Shown: positions 6,926-15,850, counted from the stretch's first letter. The stretch: 33,925 nucleotides of DNA from an uncultured Oscillospiraceae bacterium (GCA_944387635.1 CALXFT010000021.1:1-33925); one strand, 5' to 3'. Numbers and translations: made by a program. Notes: generated by a model from the sequence alone, not told the origin.

Positions 6926-7633
6926 TCAGGTTCCCAGATAGGCCGTCCGGACCGCTTCGTTTTGCAGAAGCGCCTGGCCCGGACCGGACAGGGTGATCCG
7001 GCCGGTTTCCATAACATAGCCCAAATCCGCGGTCTTCAGGGCCATGTTGGCGTTCTGCTCAATGAGCAGCACCGTGACCCCCTGCCGGTTGATCTGCCGG
7101 ATGATGTCGAAAATCCCCTTGACGATGATGGGGGCAAGGCCCAGAGAGGGCTCGTCCATCATAATCAGCTTGGGGCGGCTCATGAGGGCCCGGCCCACGG
7201 CCAGCATCTGCTGCTCGCCGCCGGACAGGGTTCCGCCGGCCTGCCAGGATCGCTCATTCAGCCGGGGGAACAGTTCGAAAACCCAGTTCAAGTCCTCCTT
7301 CAGGTCGTCCTTGCGCAGGTAGGCGCCGATCTTCAGGTTCTCCAGCACCGACATGTCCGGGAAGATCCGCCGCCCTTCCGGAACCAAGGTCACGCCCCGG
7401 GAGACGATCTCGTTGCTGTCCTTGCCGGTGATGTCCTCACCCTTGAAAAAGATCTTTCCCGCGCTGGGCTTTTCCAGGCCCGCAATGGCCCGGAGGGTGG
7501 AGGATTTCCCCGCGCCGTTGGCGCCGATGAGGGTGACAATCTGCCCCTCAGGCACATCCAGGCTGATGCCCTTCACCGCCTCAATGCCGCCGTAATGGAC
7601 CTGAAGATCCCGAATTTCCAGGATGTTACTCAT
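6926..7633 (-). CDS. livF: Branched-chain amino acid ABC transporter, ATP-binding protein LivF
   Basis: One of the two ATPases that power uptake of leucine, isoleucine and valine. 235 residues, the normal LivF length. Walker A is GANGAGKSS (37-45), followed by a Q-loop region, the LSGGEQQMLAVGRAL signature (about 137-151) and Walker B LIMMDEPSLGLAP (about 156-168). The ATG overlaps the end of livG by eight bases, indicating translational coupling. It ends in AYLGT and its stop codon lies inside the 26-bp inverted repeat. Last gene of livKHMGF. Related transporters can carry other small amides or urea, so the exact amino acid is inferred from the gene set. Confidence 0.94.
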   Translation of the reverse strand: MSNILEIRDLQVHYGGIEAVKGISLDVPEGQIVTLIGANGAGKSSTLRAIAGLEKPSAGKIFFKGEDITGKDSNEIVSRGVTLVPEGRRIFPDMSVLENLKIGAYLRKDDLKEDLNWVFELFPRLNERSWQAGGTLSGGEQQMLAVGRALMSRPKLIMMDEPSLGLAPIIVKGIFDIIRQINRQGVTVLLIEQNANMALKTADLGYVMETGRITLSGPGQALLQNEAVRTAYLGT

Positions 7634-8477
7634 TTTCCGTTACCCCCAAATAGGCCTCGATCACCCGCTTGTTCTTCTGGACGTTCTTGGGGACGCCCCG
7701 GGCGATTTCACTGCCGAAGTCAATGACATAGATATAGTCGGAGATCTTCATCACCAGGTCCATGTGGTGCTCGATGAGGAAGACCGTCAGATCGTGCTTG
7801 TCCCGGATCTGCCGGATGTACTCCGCCAGAGCCTGGGTCTCCTGGGGGTTCATACCCGCCGCGGGCTCGTCCAGCAGCAGAAGCTTCGGCTCCGTGGCCA
7901 GAGCCCGGGCAATCTCCAGACGCCGCTGAAGGCCGTAGGGCAGGCTGGTGGCGATTTCGTCGGCGTACTGGTCCAGGCCCTGCTCCTCCAGCAGCTCCAT
8001 GGTCTCCCGGCGCATGCGCTCCTCTTCTCCGGCATTGAGCCGGGTAACCGCGGAGAACACGTTCTGTTTCGCCCGCATGTGCTTTGCCACCAGCACATTT
8101 TCAAAGACCGTCATGCTCTTCCACAGCCGAATGTTCTGAAAGGTCCGGGCAATGCCCAGCTTCGCCACATGGTCCGGGGTAGGGGCCATGATCGGCTCCC
8201 TCTGGAACTTGTCCCGGTCGCTGCCTAAGTAGCTCTTTTTCATCTTGCCCGTGGGATGGCTGCAAACCATGGTCTTGCCCATGAACTCCACCCGCCCGTT
8301 GGTGGGCTGGTAGACGCCGGTGATGCAGTTGAAGGCCGTGGTTTTGCCCGCGCCGTTGGGGCCGATGAGGGCCACGATCTTCCCCTGGGGGATCTCCAGG
8401 GACAGGTCGTTGACGGCCACTACGCCGCCGAACTGCATGGTGACGTTTTCCATGCGAAGCACTGTTTGTTCACCCAT
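7626..8477 (-). CDS. livG: Branched-chain amino acid ABC transporter, ATP-binding protein LivG
   Basis: Partner ATPase of LivF at the cytoplasmic face of LivHM. 283 residues; Walker A GPNGAGKTT (39-47), RTFQNIRLW segment, signature YGLQRRLEIARAL, Walker B LLLLDEPAAGMNP and H-loop LIEHHMDLVM. It is about 25-30 residues longer than the usual LivG because of an extra segment around residues 68-105 (KTMVCSHPTGKMKKSYLG onward) before the RTFQ motif. AAGGAGG precedes the ATG. It lies four bases after livM and overlaps livF. Confidence 0.94.
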   Translation of the reverse strand: MGEQTVLRMENVTMQFGGVVAVNDLSLEIPQGKIVALIGPNGAGKTTAFNCITGVYQPTNGRVEFMGKTMVCSHPTGKMKKSYLGSDRDKFQREPIMAPTPDHVAKLGIARTFQNIRLWKSMTVFENVLVAKHMRAKQNVFSAVTRLNAGEEERMRRETMELLEEQGLDQYADEIATSLPYGLQRRLEIARALATEPKLLLLDEPAAGMNPQETQALAEYIRQIRDKHDLTVFLIEHHMDLVMKISDYIYVIDFGSEIARGVPKNVQKNKRVIEAYLGVTENE

Positions 8478-8481
8478 GCTG

Positions 8482-9717
8482 TCAATCCTCCTTCTTTTCC
8501 GCCGGCGCGGCCTTTTTTCCGGGCCGGAGCTTTTGGAAGAATCCTCTCACCATGGCCCAGGACAGTTCCTTCTCACCCATGATGCCCTTGGAGAAGAACA
8601 GCACCACGATCATAATGACCACGGAGAAGACCACCATCCGGAAGCCGCTGCGCAGCAGCGGCACCTTGAACGAACCGATGTAGGTCTCCGCGTCCAGGAA
8701 CCGCAGCCACCACTCCGAGCAGGCCACGTACAGGAAGGTGCCGATGACCGAGCCGGAGATGGAGCCAATGCCGCCGATGACCATGATGAGCATAATCTCA
8801 TAGGTCATGGTGGAGGTGAAGACCATGGCCTGGGCGTTGGCCACGTACATGGCGAACAGGCCGCCGCCCACCCCGGCAAAGAAGCTGGAGATGACGAAGG
8901 AGAGCATTTTGTGCTTGAACAGGCTGATGCCCATGGCCTCGGCGGCCACCTCGTCGTCCCGGATGGCCTTAAAGGCCCGGCCGTAGGAGGAGCGGATCAA
9001 CAGCACCACCAGGGCGATGCATACCGCCGCCACCAGGAAGGGGACCATGGTGCTCAGCCGCAGAACCACCTGACCGGAGCTGTTCTTGATGTTGAAGTCG
9101 GCAAAGGTGGGGAAGCCCTTGATCATGTTGGCGCCGTTGGTGATGGGACCCAGAGTCTGCCACTGGAAGATGGCCCGAATGATCTCCGCGAAGCCCAGCG
9201 TGGCAATGGCCAGATAGTCGCTTTTCAGCCGCAGCACCGGCAAGCCGATGAGGGCGGCAAAGAGCGCGGCCACCAGGCCGGCCAGGACCAGGCCCGTCAG
9301 AACGGCGAAGATCAAAGCGATCCCCCCGCCCGCGCCGGAGGTTCCGAAGATCCCCTCAAACAGGTCCACCAGGGAGAACTTCACCGCAGAGCCGCCGTAG
9401 AGATAGTACACCTGGTCCTTGGCGTCCATGGGTACGGTAAAGATGGCGTAAGTATAGGCGCCCAGGAGCATGAAGCCCGCCTGGCCCAGGGAGAACAGAC
9501 CCGTAAAGCCGTTGAGCAGGTTCATGGACACCACCACCAGGGCGTACACCGCGCCCTTTTTCAGCACGGTAAACAGCTGGCTGGTGGGCTGGAGCACCCC
9601 GGGCAGGCCTGGGATCAGGGCGCTGAGGTTCTCCAGCAGCACCACGCCCAGAAGCAGGGCCAGAATGCCCAGGACCGCCCCGGCCGCCCCTTTGCGATTG
9701 GTCTTTTGTTGCAGCAT
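8482..9717 (-). CDS. livM: Branched-chain amino acid ABC transporter, permease LivM
   Basis: Membrane subunit of the Liv importer, 411 residues. It has an N-terminal run of hydrophobic helices, the GLFSLGQAGFMLLGAYTYA segment typical of LivM/UrtC permeases, an ATPase-contact loop (SYGRAFKAIRDDEVAAEAMGI) and a GGIGSISGSVIG membrane motif. A loop of about 50 residues around positions 98-125 (between the second helix group and the next helix) is longer than usual. The lysine-rich cytoplasmic tail is ordinary. AGGAGG lies seven bases before the ATG. It pairs with livH, 12 bases upstream. Confidence 0.93.
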   Translation of the reverse strand: MLQQKTNRKGAAGAVLGILALLLGVVLLENLSALIPGLPGVLQPTSQLFTVLKKGAVYALVVVSMNLLNGFTGLFSLGQAGFMLLGAYTYAIFTVPMDAKDQVYYLYGGSAVKFSLVDLFEGIFGTSGAGGGIALIFAVLTGLVLAGLVAALFAALIGLPVLRLKSDYLAIATLGFAEIIRAIFQWQTLGPITNGANMIKGFPTFADFNIKNSSGQVVLRLSTMVPFLVAAVCIALVVLLIRSSYGRAFKAIRDDEVAAEAMGISLFKHKMLSFVISSFFAGVGGGLFAMYVANAQAMVFTSTMTYEIMLIMVIGGIGSISGSVIGTFLYVACSEWWLRFLDAETYIGSFKVPLLRSGFRMVVFSVVIMIVVLFFSKGIMGEKELSWAMVRGFFQKLRPGKKAAPAEKKED

Positions 9718-9729
9718 ACCGACGCCTCC

Positions 9730-10635
9730 TTAAACCTTGTCCGTGGCCTTCTCACCGAACAGGCCCGTGGGCTTGCAGGTGAGAATGATGATGAGCAGGG
9801 CGAACGTAAACGCGTCGGAGAACACGGACACATTCCAGCTCGAGGGCAGGCCCTTGATGATGGTCTCGCAGATGCCAATGAGAAACGCGCCGATGACCGC
9901 GCCGGGAATGGAGCCGATGCCCCCGAACACCGCCGCCACAAACGCCTTCAGGCCAGGCATGGAGCCGGAGGTGGGGGTGATGGCGGGATAGGTGGTGAAG
10001 TACAAAATGGCCCCCACAGCAGCCAGGGCTGAGCCGATTACGAAGGTGGTGGAGATCACCCGGTTGATCTTGATGCCCATGAGTCGGCTGGTCTCAAAAT
10101 CCTTGGACACCGCCCGCATGGCCATGCCGATCTTGGTGTGGTTGATCAGCTGGGTCAGCAGTACGATGAGGACAAGCACCAGCGCCGGCGTCAGGATCAC
10201 CACCAGCTTGGTGGGCGTACCCATGATGTTGATGGTTCTGTTCAGGGTTTCGATAGTGGGATAGGTCATAGGCTGGCCGCCGGTGACGTAGGTGGCTGTG
10301 TTCTGCAGCAGATAGCTGACGCCGATGGCGGAGATCATGGCCGACATTCTGGGTGCGCTTCGCAGGGGCTTGTATGCCGCCCGCTCAATGGCGAAGCCAA
10401 GGCCCATGGTGATGAGGATCACAATGGGAATGGCCGCATAGGTGGGCAGCACCGCGCAGACGTAGATGCCCATCAGGCCCACCACCATGAACAGGTCGCC
10501 GTGGGCGAAGTTGATCAGCCGCAGAATGCCGTAGACCATGGTATATCCGATGGCGATCAGGGCAAGCTGACCGCCCAGGGAGATGCCGCTTAAAAGAATG
10601 GAGACGATATACTCCGGGGTAAACAGTTGTTCCAT
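9730..10635 (-). CDS. livH: Branched-chain amino acid ABC transporter, permease LivH
   Basis: First permease of the Liv importer, 301 residues (normal about 290-300). The sequence shows an N-terminal GISLGGQLALIAIGYTMVYG helix, the INFAHGDLFMVVGLMG motif, an ATPase-contact loop with MAMRAVSKDFETSRLMGI, and the paired GGIGSIPGAVIGAFLIG segment. GGAGG precedes the ATG by a normal distance. It follows livK after 180 bases that contain a strong hairpin, an arrangement often used to give more binding protein than permease. Confidence 0.94.
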   Translation of the reverse strand: MEQLFTPEYIVSILLSGISLGGQLALIAIGYTMVYGILRLINFAHGDLFMVVGLMGIYVCAVLPTYAAIPIVILITMGLGFAIERAAYKPLRSAPRMSAMISAIGVSYLLQNTATYVTGGQPMTYPTIETLNRTINIMGTPTKLVVILTPALVLVLIVLLTQLINHTKIGMAMRAVSKDFETSRLMGIKINRVISTTFVIGSALAAVGAILYFTTYPAITPTSGSMPGLKAFVAAVFGGIGSIPGAVIGAFLIGICETIIKGLPSSWNVSVFSDAFTFALLIIILTCKPTGLFGEKATDKV

Positions 10636-10765
10636 GAGGGATGCCTCCCAGCAAAATCCTAGTGTTGTCCGAGAAAACTCATTTTCAAGGGAATGCCGCC
10701 GCTGACCCTTCCCTCAGAAATCAGGTTTCCGGGACAGGCAATGCTCCGGCGGAGAAAATACGACT

Positions 10766-10794
10766 GTTGGCGGGGGTTTCAGGCCCCCGCCAAC
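10766..10794 (-). terminator. Hairpin between livK and livH
   Basis: A perfect 11-bp GC-rich stem (10766-10776 with 10784-10794). On the minus strand it is followed by AGTCGTATTTTC, a weak T-tract, so it may act as a leaky terminator or RNA-stabilising 3' end for livK. No promoter was recognised between it and livH. Confidence 0.6.
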
Positions 10795-10815
10795 TTTGGT
10801 TCATTGGCTTTTGGA

Positions 10816-11997
10816 TCAGCTGCCGGAACCGGTCTGCACAGTCTCCAGCGCCCAGGCGCCGCTGGCCGTGTCGGCAGTCTTGATATAGGCGGTATCCCGG
10901 ACCGCGTCGCCCTGCTCGTCAAAGGCGATGTCGCCGGAGACGCCGGTGTAGGTCACGTCGGGCAGAGCTGCCATAATCGCGGCCTTGTCCCCGGAACCAG
11001 CCTTCTTAATGGCTTCCAGAGCCACGAAGTAGGCGTCATAGCCCATGGCGGTGACGGCGGAGATGGTGTCGTTGCCGCCGTTGGCGGTCAAAGCCTCAGA
11101 GTTTGCGTTGATGTAGGCCTTGATGCCCTCGTCGAACTCAGGGGAGCCGCCCTCCTGATAGAAGGTGGATACGTACAGCTTCAGATCGGTACCCTTGACG
11201 GCCTCCAGGACCATATTGTCGTCCAGGGTGTCAGAACCCAGGAAGGGAGCCTCAATGCCCAGAGAGGCGGCCTGCTTCATGATCTGCACGGCGTATGCAA
11301 TGGACACAGGGGTGAAGATCACGTCGGCGCCCTCGCTCTTGGCCTTGTTCAGGTAGGAGTTGAAGTCGGAGTTGTTCTTCGGGAAGGAGTCGGTGATGAC
11401 CTTGCCGCCGGCGGCTTCAAAGACCTGGGTAAAGAAGGCGATCAGGCCCTGGTCGTATTCGTTGCCGCTTTCGCCAAGGCAGTAGGCCACCTTGGCGTCG
11501 AAGGTATCCATGGCAAAGTTAGCCAGGACGTCGGCCTGGAAGTTGTCCAGGAAGCAGATGCGGAAGTAGTAGCTGTTGCCTGCGGTGACGTTGGGGTTGG
11601 TGCAGGTGACGCCGATGGCGGGAATGCCGGCCTCCTCAAACTTGGGACCGCCGGCAATGGAGACGCCGGAGCCGTAGGAGCCCAAGACCACGCTGACACC
11701 GGCGCTGACCAGGCTGGAGGCCGCGGAAGGCGCTTTGTCCGTGGAAGAGCCGTTGTCCGCCAGAACCAGCTCGATCTTGTAGGTTTCGCCGTTGAGCTCC
11801 ACCTCAGGGACCTGGCTGTTGGCATACTGCATGCCCAGGATCTCCTTCTTACCGCCGGAAGCGGAGTCGCCGGAGCTGGGCTCGAAGACGCCGATCTTGA
11901 TGACCTTCTCATCGGAAGCGCCGCTGCCGGAGCTGCCGCAAGCGCACAAAGACAGGACCATACACACTGCAAGCAGAATCGCGATCATTTTTTTCAT
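10816..11997 (-). CDS. livK: Branched-chain amino acid ABC transporter, substrate-binding lipoprotein
   Basis: Extracellular binding lipoprotein that delivers the ligand to LivHM. 393 residues. The N-terminus is a lipoprotein signal: MKK, a hydrophobic core, and the lipobox LCAC with lipidated C20, followed by a Gly/Ser linker. The mature part is a type I periplasmic-binding fold with the GVFEPSSGD...GKKEILGMQYA start and VLGSYGSGVSIAGGPKFEEAGIPAIGVTCTNP region typical of Leu/Ile/Val-binding proteins. GAGGAGGG lies nine bases before the ATG and a near-consensus promoter lies upstream. First gene of the liv unit. Confidence 0.93.
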   Translation of the reverse strand: MKKMIAILLAVCMVLSLCACGSSGSGASDEKVIKIGVFEPSSGDSASGGKKEILGMQYANSQVPEVELNGETYKIELVLADNGSSTDKAPSAASSLVSAGVSVVLGSYGSGVSIAGGPKFEEAGIPAIGVTCTNPNVTAGNSYYFRICFLDNFQADVLANFAMDTFDAKVAYCLGESGNEYDQGLIAFFTQVFEAAGGKVITDSFPKNNSDFNSYLNKAKSEGADVIFTPVSIAYAVQIMKQAASLGIEAPFLGSDTLDDNMVLEAVKGTDLKLYVSTFYQEGGSPEFDEGIKAYINANSEALTANGGNDTISAVTAMGYDAYFVALEAIKKAGSGDKAAIMAALPDVTYTGVSGDIAFDEQGDAVRDTAYIKTADTASGAWALETVQTGSGS

Positions 11998-12064
11998 CTT
12001 AATGTTCCCTCCTCATTTTCCAAGCAGAGTCCACATCGCGTGAACATCTGTATTTACGTTAAGC

Positions 12065-12093
12065 ATTATACCGAAATTGTGAACAAATTGCAA
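12065..12093 (-). promoter_or_regulatory. Sigma-A promoter of livK
   Basis: On the minus strand TTGCAA (12088-12093) and a perfect TATAAT (12065-12070) are 17 bases apart, 68 bases before the livK start. Initiation would occur near 12058. No leader structure is apparent. Confidence 0.85.
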
Positions 12094-12170
12094 CCGGCAT
12101 ATCCCACGCATTTCCTTGGATTTCTCAGGCAGTTTTCAGTATTTTCAACAAATTTATGCGCCATTCAAAG

Positions 12171-12217
12171 AACAATGCCCACCCCGGCGGTACATTCCGC
12201 TCAGGATGGGCATTGTT
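12171..12217 (-). terminator. Terminator after the nucleoside transporter operon
   Basis: A perfect 11-bp outer stem (12171-12181 with 12207-12217) encloses a smaller GCGG/CCGC helix. On the minus strand it is followed by CTTTG, a short U-tract. It lies nine bases after the stop of the last transporter gene and separates it from the livK promoter. Confidence 0.75.
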
Positions 12218-12225
12218 TTCACGGT

Positions 12226-13215
12226 TTACCGGTCCTCCCGGAAATAGGCCTGGCCCAGGCTCGCCGGGGGCTGGTTTTCCCGTTTGTCGCGCATGCTGGT
12301 GATGACCAGCACCACGATGGTCACCAGGTATGGCAGCATCTTATACAGCTCCTTCACGGACAGGTTCATGCCCGTGGGGACGAAGAGATACAGGATGTAC
12401 AGCCCGCCGAAGAGGATCGCGGCAGGGATGCCCACATTGGGCCGCCAGGAGGTGAAGATCACCAGGGCAATGGCCAGCCAGCCCCGGTCGCCGAAGGCGT
12501 CGTTGGACCATACGCCGCTGGCGTAGTCCATGACGTAGTACAGCCCGCCCAGGCCGGCGATCATGCTGCCGATGACCGTGGCGGTGTACTTATAGCGGGT
12601 GATGTTGATGCCCGCGGCGTCAGCCGTGGCGGGATTCTCGCCCACGGCCCGCAGATGCAGTCCCGTGCGGGTATGGCGCAGGACATAGGCTGTAACCAGA
12701 GCCAGGAAGATGGCCAGGTAGGCCAGGAAGCCGTAGGACAGGAAAATCTTTCCGAACCAGCCCAGAGAGTCCGCGAAGGGCAATTTGGCGCTGAAGCAGG
12801 CGCTGGTGGCAGACAGGGCGATGGAGGGGACTTCGCTGCCGGTGAGCTTAATCAGGGAGCCGCCGAAGAAGTTGCCGAAGCCCACGCCGAAGGTGGTCAT
12901 GGCCAGGCCCGTCACGTTCTGGTTGGCCCGGAGGGTCACGGTCAGGAAGCAGTACAGCAGCCCCATGAGGGCGGAGCCCGCCAGGGACGCCGTCATGGGG
13001 ATGGCAACGGCCAGCAGCGGGTCCAGCTGCCCCCCGGCGGACTGCTCGTACAGGAAGGCCCCGATGACGCCGCAGATGCCGCCGACGTACATGATGCCGG
13101 GAATGCCCAGGTTCAGGTTGCCGGACTTTTCGGTCAGGGTCTCTCCGGTGGCGCCGTAGAGCAGGGGGATGCTCTGAACCACGGCTCTGGGGATGAAGGA
13201 TACAAGGTCAAACAC
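12226..13215 (-). CDS. Nucleoside ABC transporter permease, NupQ/YufQ type
   Basis: Second permease of a BMP-type nucleoside importer, 329 residues (family about 310-320). It has multiple membrane helices, the GETLTEKSGNLNLGIPGIM motif that defines this permease branch (residues about 23-41), and a conserved HTRTGLHLRAVGENPATADAAGI cytoplasmic loop (cut here) that contacts the ATPase. The start is GTG, chosen because AAAGGAGGG lies seven bases before it; the gene begins three bases after nupP. Closest known relative by feature is B. subtilis NupQ (guanosine and other nucleosides). Location downstream of a guanine riboswitch supports purine nucleoside uptake. Confidence 0.9.
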   Translation of the reverse strand: MFDLVSFIPRAVVQSIPLLYGATGETLTEKSGNLNLGIPGIMYVGGICGVIGAFLYEQSAGGQLDPLLAVAIPMTASLAGSALMGLLYCFLTVTLRANQNVTGLAMTTFGVGFGNFFGGSLIKLTGSEVPSIALSATSACFSAKLPFADSLGWFGKIFLSYGFLAYLAIFLALVTAYVLRHTRTGLHLRAVGENPATADAAGINITRYKYTATVIGSMIAGLGGLYYVMDYASGVWSNDAFGDRGWLAIALVIFTSWRPNVGIPAAILFGGLYILYLFVPTGMNLSVKELYKMLPYLVTIVVLVITSMRDKRENQPPASLGQAYFREDR

Positions 13216-13218
13216 GGC

Positions 13219-14319
13219 TCAACCCTCCTTTCCGGCGGATTTGCGGAAGCGGATCTCATAGCGGGCAAAGAACTCGCTTCCGATGATGAAGAACAGGATG
13301 ATGCCCGTGAGGATGTCGCCGAAGGCGTGGTTCAGGCCGAAGTCCGTGGAGATCTCCGCGGCGCCCCGGTCCAGGAGCACCAGCAGGAAGCTGGTGAGCA
13401 CCATGTTCAAAGGGTTGAATCCGGCCAGCCAGGAGACCATGACGGCGGTAAAGCCCCGGCCTCCGGCGATGGTGGTGGTGATGGTGTGGTCCGTACCCGC
13501 CACCAGCAGGAATCCGGCCAGGCCGCACAGAGCCCCGGACAGGAGCATGGTTCGTACGATGACCTTTTCCACCTTGATGCCCACATACCGGGCGGTGCGC
13601 TCGCTTTCGCCCACCACGGCGATCTCGTAGCCCTGCTTGGACCGGGACAGGTAGATGTACATCAGCCCCGTCAGCACCGCCACGATCAGCACGTTCAGCA
13701 GGTACTTCTGGCCCGCCAGCTGGGGCAGCCAGCCGGCCTCGGTGGACTGGTTGATGATGCCGATCTTCCCCGCGCCCTTGGGTACTTCCCAGACGATGAC
13801 GAAGTAGGCCACCAGCTGGGTGGCGACGTAGTTCATCATCAGGGTGAACAGGGTCTCATTGGTACCCCACTTTGCCTTGCACACGGCGGGGATGCCGCCC
13901 CAGACGGCGCCGGCGGCGCAGCTGAGAACGAACATCAAAGGGATCAGCACCGGATTGGGCAGCTTGTCGCCCAGCAGGATCATGCAGGCGGCGGTGGCCA
14001 GGCCGCCCATGAGGGTCTGGCCCTCGGCACCGATGTTCCAGAAGCGCATTTTAAAGGCCGGGGTCACGGCCAGGGAAACGCACAGAAGCAGGGCCATGTT
14101 CTGCAGCAGAATCCAGATCTTCCGGGTGGTGCCGAAGGCGCCGTGCCACATGGTCCCGTAGACCGCAATGGGGTTCTCGCCGGTCAGGGCCGTGGTCACC
14201 AGGGCGCAGGCCGCCAGGGCCAGCAAAATCGCCCCTGCCCGGATGGAGGCGGACTCCCGCAGGGTGATCTCCTTGCGCTTGGAAATATGGAAAAGGGGGT
14301 TGGTTCTCGGTTTAGTCAT
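13219..14319 (-). CDS. Nucleoside ABC transporter permease, NupP/YufP type
   Basis: First permease of the importer, 366 residues (family about 340-360). After a basic cytoplasmic N-terminus come several membrane helices; diagnostic stretches are FWNIGAEGQTLMGGLATAA, ETLFTLMMNYVA and GYEIAVVGESERTARYVGIK (the ATPase-contact loop), then GRGFTAVMVSWLAGFNP. The ATG overlaps the last codons of the ATPase gene by eight bases, implying coupled translation. Works with NupQ to form the channel. Confidence 0.9.
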   Translation of the reverse strand: MTKPRTNPLFHISKRKEITLRESASIRAGAILLALAACALVTTALTGENPIAVYGTMWHGAFGTTRKIWILLQNMALLLCVSLAVTPAFKMRFWNIGAEGQTLMGGLATAACMILLGDKLPNPVLIPLMFVLSCAAGAVWGGIPAVCKAKWGTNETLFTLMMNYVATQLVAYFVIVWEVPKGAGKIGIINQSTEAGWLPQLAGQKYLLNVLIVAVLTGLMYIYLSRSKQGYEIAVVGESERTARYVGIKVEKVIVRTMLLSGALCGLAGFLLVAGTDHTITTTIAGGRGFTAVMVSWLAGFNPLNMVLTSFLLVLLDRGAAEISTDFGLNHAFGDILTGIILFFIIGSEFFARYEIRFRKSAGKEG

Positions 14320-15850
14320 GGTCCTCGGCGCCTCCCAGGGTGGTCATCATCAGTCCCACTTGATTCTTTGTGGCGGTCCGTCCGTCCAGAATGCCGCTGA
14401 CTCTGCCGCCGCAGAGCACCAGGATTCGGTCGCACAGCTCCAGCAGCACGTCCAGGTCCTCGCCTACGTACACCACCGCCACGCCGGACTGCTTCTGCTT
14501 ATTGATCAGGTTGTAAATGGTGTGGGAGGAGTGGATATCCAAGCCCCGGACGGCATAGGCCGTCAGCAGCACCGTGGGGGCGGAGGCAATCTCCCGGCCC
14601 ACCAGCACCTTCTGCACGTTGCCGCCGGAGAGACGGCGCACGGGGGTGGACAGGCTGGGGGTGTTCACATCCAACTCCCGGACCACGTCCTCGGCCAGCT
14701 TCCGGGGGGCTCTGCGGTCCGTAAACGCGCCCCGGCCCCGGCGGAAGGAGCGCAGCATCATATTGTCGGTCAGGTCCATGTTGCCCACCAGGCCCATGCC
14801 CAGCCGGTCCTCCGGCACGAAGGACAGGGCCACGCCCATGGCGGAGATCTCCATAGGGTCCTTGCCGATGAGCTCACAGAAGCTGCCGTTGTCTTCCACA
14901 TAGCGGATGCTGCCCTTGTCCACCTTCTGCAGTCCGGCAATGGCCTCCAGCAGTTCCTTCTGGCCGCAGCCGGAGATCCCGGCAATGCCCAGAATCTCCC
15001 CGCTGTTGGCGGTGAAGGTCACATCCTCCAGCTTCACGACGCCGTCGGCGCCCCGGACGGTCAGGCCCTGGACCTGTATCCGTGGCTTAGGGTCCACGGG
15101 GTCGGGCCGCTGGATGTTCAGGCTCACGGCGTGGCCCACCATCATGTTGGTCATCTCCTGGGCGTTGGTCCGCCGGGTGGCCACGTCGCCCACGAACCGG
15201 CCATGGTTGAGCACCGCCACCCGGTCGGAAATCTCCTCCACCTCATGAAGCTTGTGGGTGATGATGACCACGGCCTTGCCGGCGGCGCGCATGTTCCGCA
15301 GGACGGCGAAGAGCTTCTCGGCCTCCTGGGGCGTCAGCACCGCCGTGGGCTCGTCCAGAATCAGGATGTCGGCGCCCCGGTACAGGGCCTTTACGATCTC
15401 CACGGTCTGTTTCTGGGAGACGGACATGTCGTAGACCTTCTGATTCGGGTCTACCTCAAAGCCGTACTCCCGGCAGATATCCTGGATCTTCCGGCCCACG
15501 GCCTCCAGGTTCAGCCGCCCCGGCTCCTTCAGGCCCAGAACGATGTTCTCCGCCGCGGTCATGACCTCCACCAGCTTGAAGTGCTGATGGATCATGCCGA
15601 TGCCGAAGCGGTAGGCGTCCTTGGGCGCGGCGATCACCGCAGGCTCTCCGTCGATGAGGATCTGGCCGTCATCGGGGAAGTAGATTCCCGAGAGCATGTT
15701 CATCAGTGTGGTCTTTCCGCTTCCGTTTTCACCCAGCAGGGCCAGGATCTCCCCCCGGTAGATGTCCAGGTTGATCTGATCGTTGGCAAGCACGCTGCCG
15801 AAGGATTTTGTGATGTTCCGCACGGAAATCGCGGGAATGTTATTGTCCAA
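14312..15850 (-). CDS. Nucleoside ABC transporter ATP-binding protein, NupO/YufO type
   Basis: Cytoplasmic tandem ATPase of the BMP-type importer, 512 residues from the chosen start (B. subtilis NupO is about 510). First domain: Walker A GENGSGKTT, signature SVSQKQTVEIVKAL, Walker B ILILDEPTAVLTPQEA. Second domain: degenerate Walker A GISGCGQKEL, signature LSGGNVQKVLVGREI, and TAYAVRGLDI in the Walker B/D-loop place, as usual for sugar/nucleoside tandem ATPases. I chose TTG at 15850 because GGAAGGAGAG lies seven bases before it; an in-frame ATG at 15901 would add 17 unconserved residues and has no ribosome binding site. The gene before it (BMP lipoprotein) is about 200 bases upstream across a repeat. 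Confidence 0.9.
   Translation of the reverse strand: MDNNIPAISVRNITKSFGSVLANDQINLDIYRGEILALLGENGSGKTTLMNMLSGIYFPDDGQILIDGEPAVIAAPKDAYRFGIGMIHQHFKLVEVMTAAENIVLGLKEPGRLNLEAVGRKIQDICREYGFEVDPNQKVYDMSVSQKQTVEIVKALYRGADILILDEPTAVLTPQEAEKLFAVLRNMRAAGKAVVIITHKLHEVEEISDRVAVLNHGRFVGDVATRRTNAQEMTNMMVGHAVSLNIQRPDPVDPKPRIQVQGLTVRGADGVVKLEDVTFTANSGEILGIAGISGCGQKELLEAIAGLQKVDKGSIRYVEDNGSFCELIGKDPMEISAMGVALSFVPEDRLGMGLVGNMDLTDNMMLRSFRRGRGAFTDRRAPRKLAEDVVRELDVNTPSLSTPVRRLSGGNVQKVLVGREIASAPTVLLTAYAVRGLDIHSSHTIYNLINKQKQSGVAVVYVGEDLDVLLELCDRILVLCGGRVSGILDGRTATKNQVGLMMTTLGGAEDHD

Larger units (their letters stand above)
6440..6929. repeat. Block bounded by a 26-bp perfect inverted repeat
   Basis: Bases 6440-6465 are the exact reverse complement of 6904-6929. 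The left arm encodes the end of the AraC protein and the right arm contains the livF stop codon (6926-6928), so both convergent genes end inside the repeat. The roughly 440 bases between hold several further hairpins and no gene. It could be a non-autonomous mobile element or a family of palindromic intergenic repeats. Confidence 0.8.

Noticed and set aside
8320..10032. A 570-codon plus-strand open frame
   Set aside because: Antisense to livG, livM and livH, which have clear motifs and ribosome binding sites; the translation is repetitive and unlike any protein.
10693..14400. A 1235-codon open frame on the plus strand
   Set aside because: It is the antisense shadow of livK, nupQ and nupP in GC-rich DNA; low-complexity Gly/His/Gln-rich translation, no ribosome binding site and no motif.
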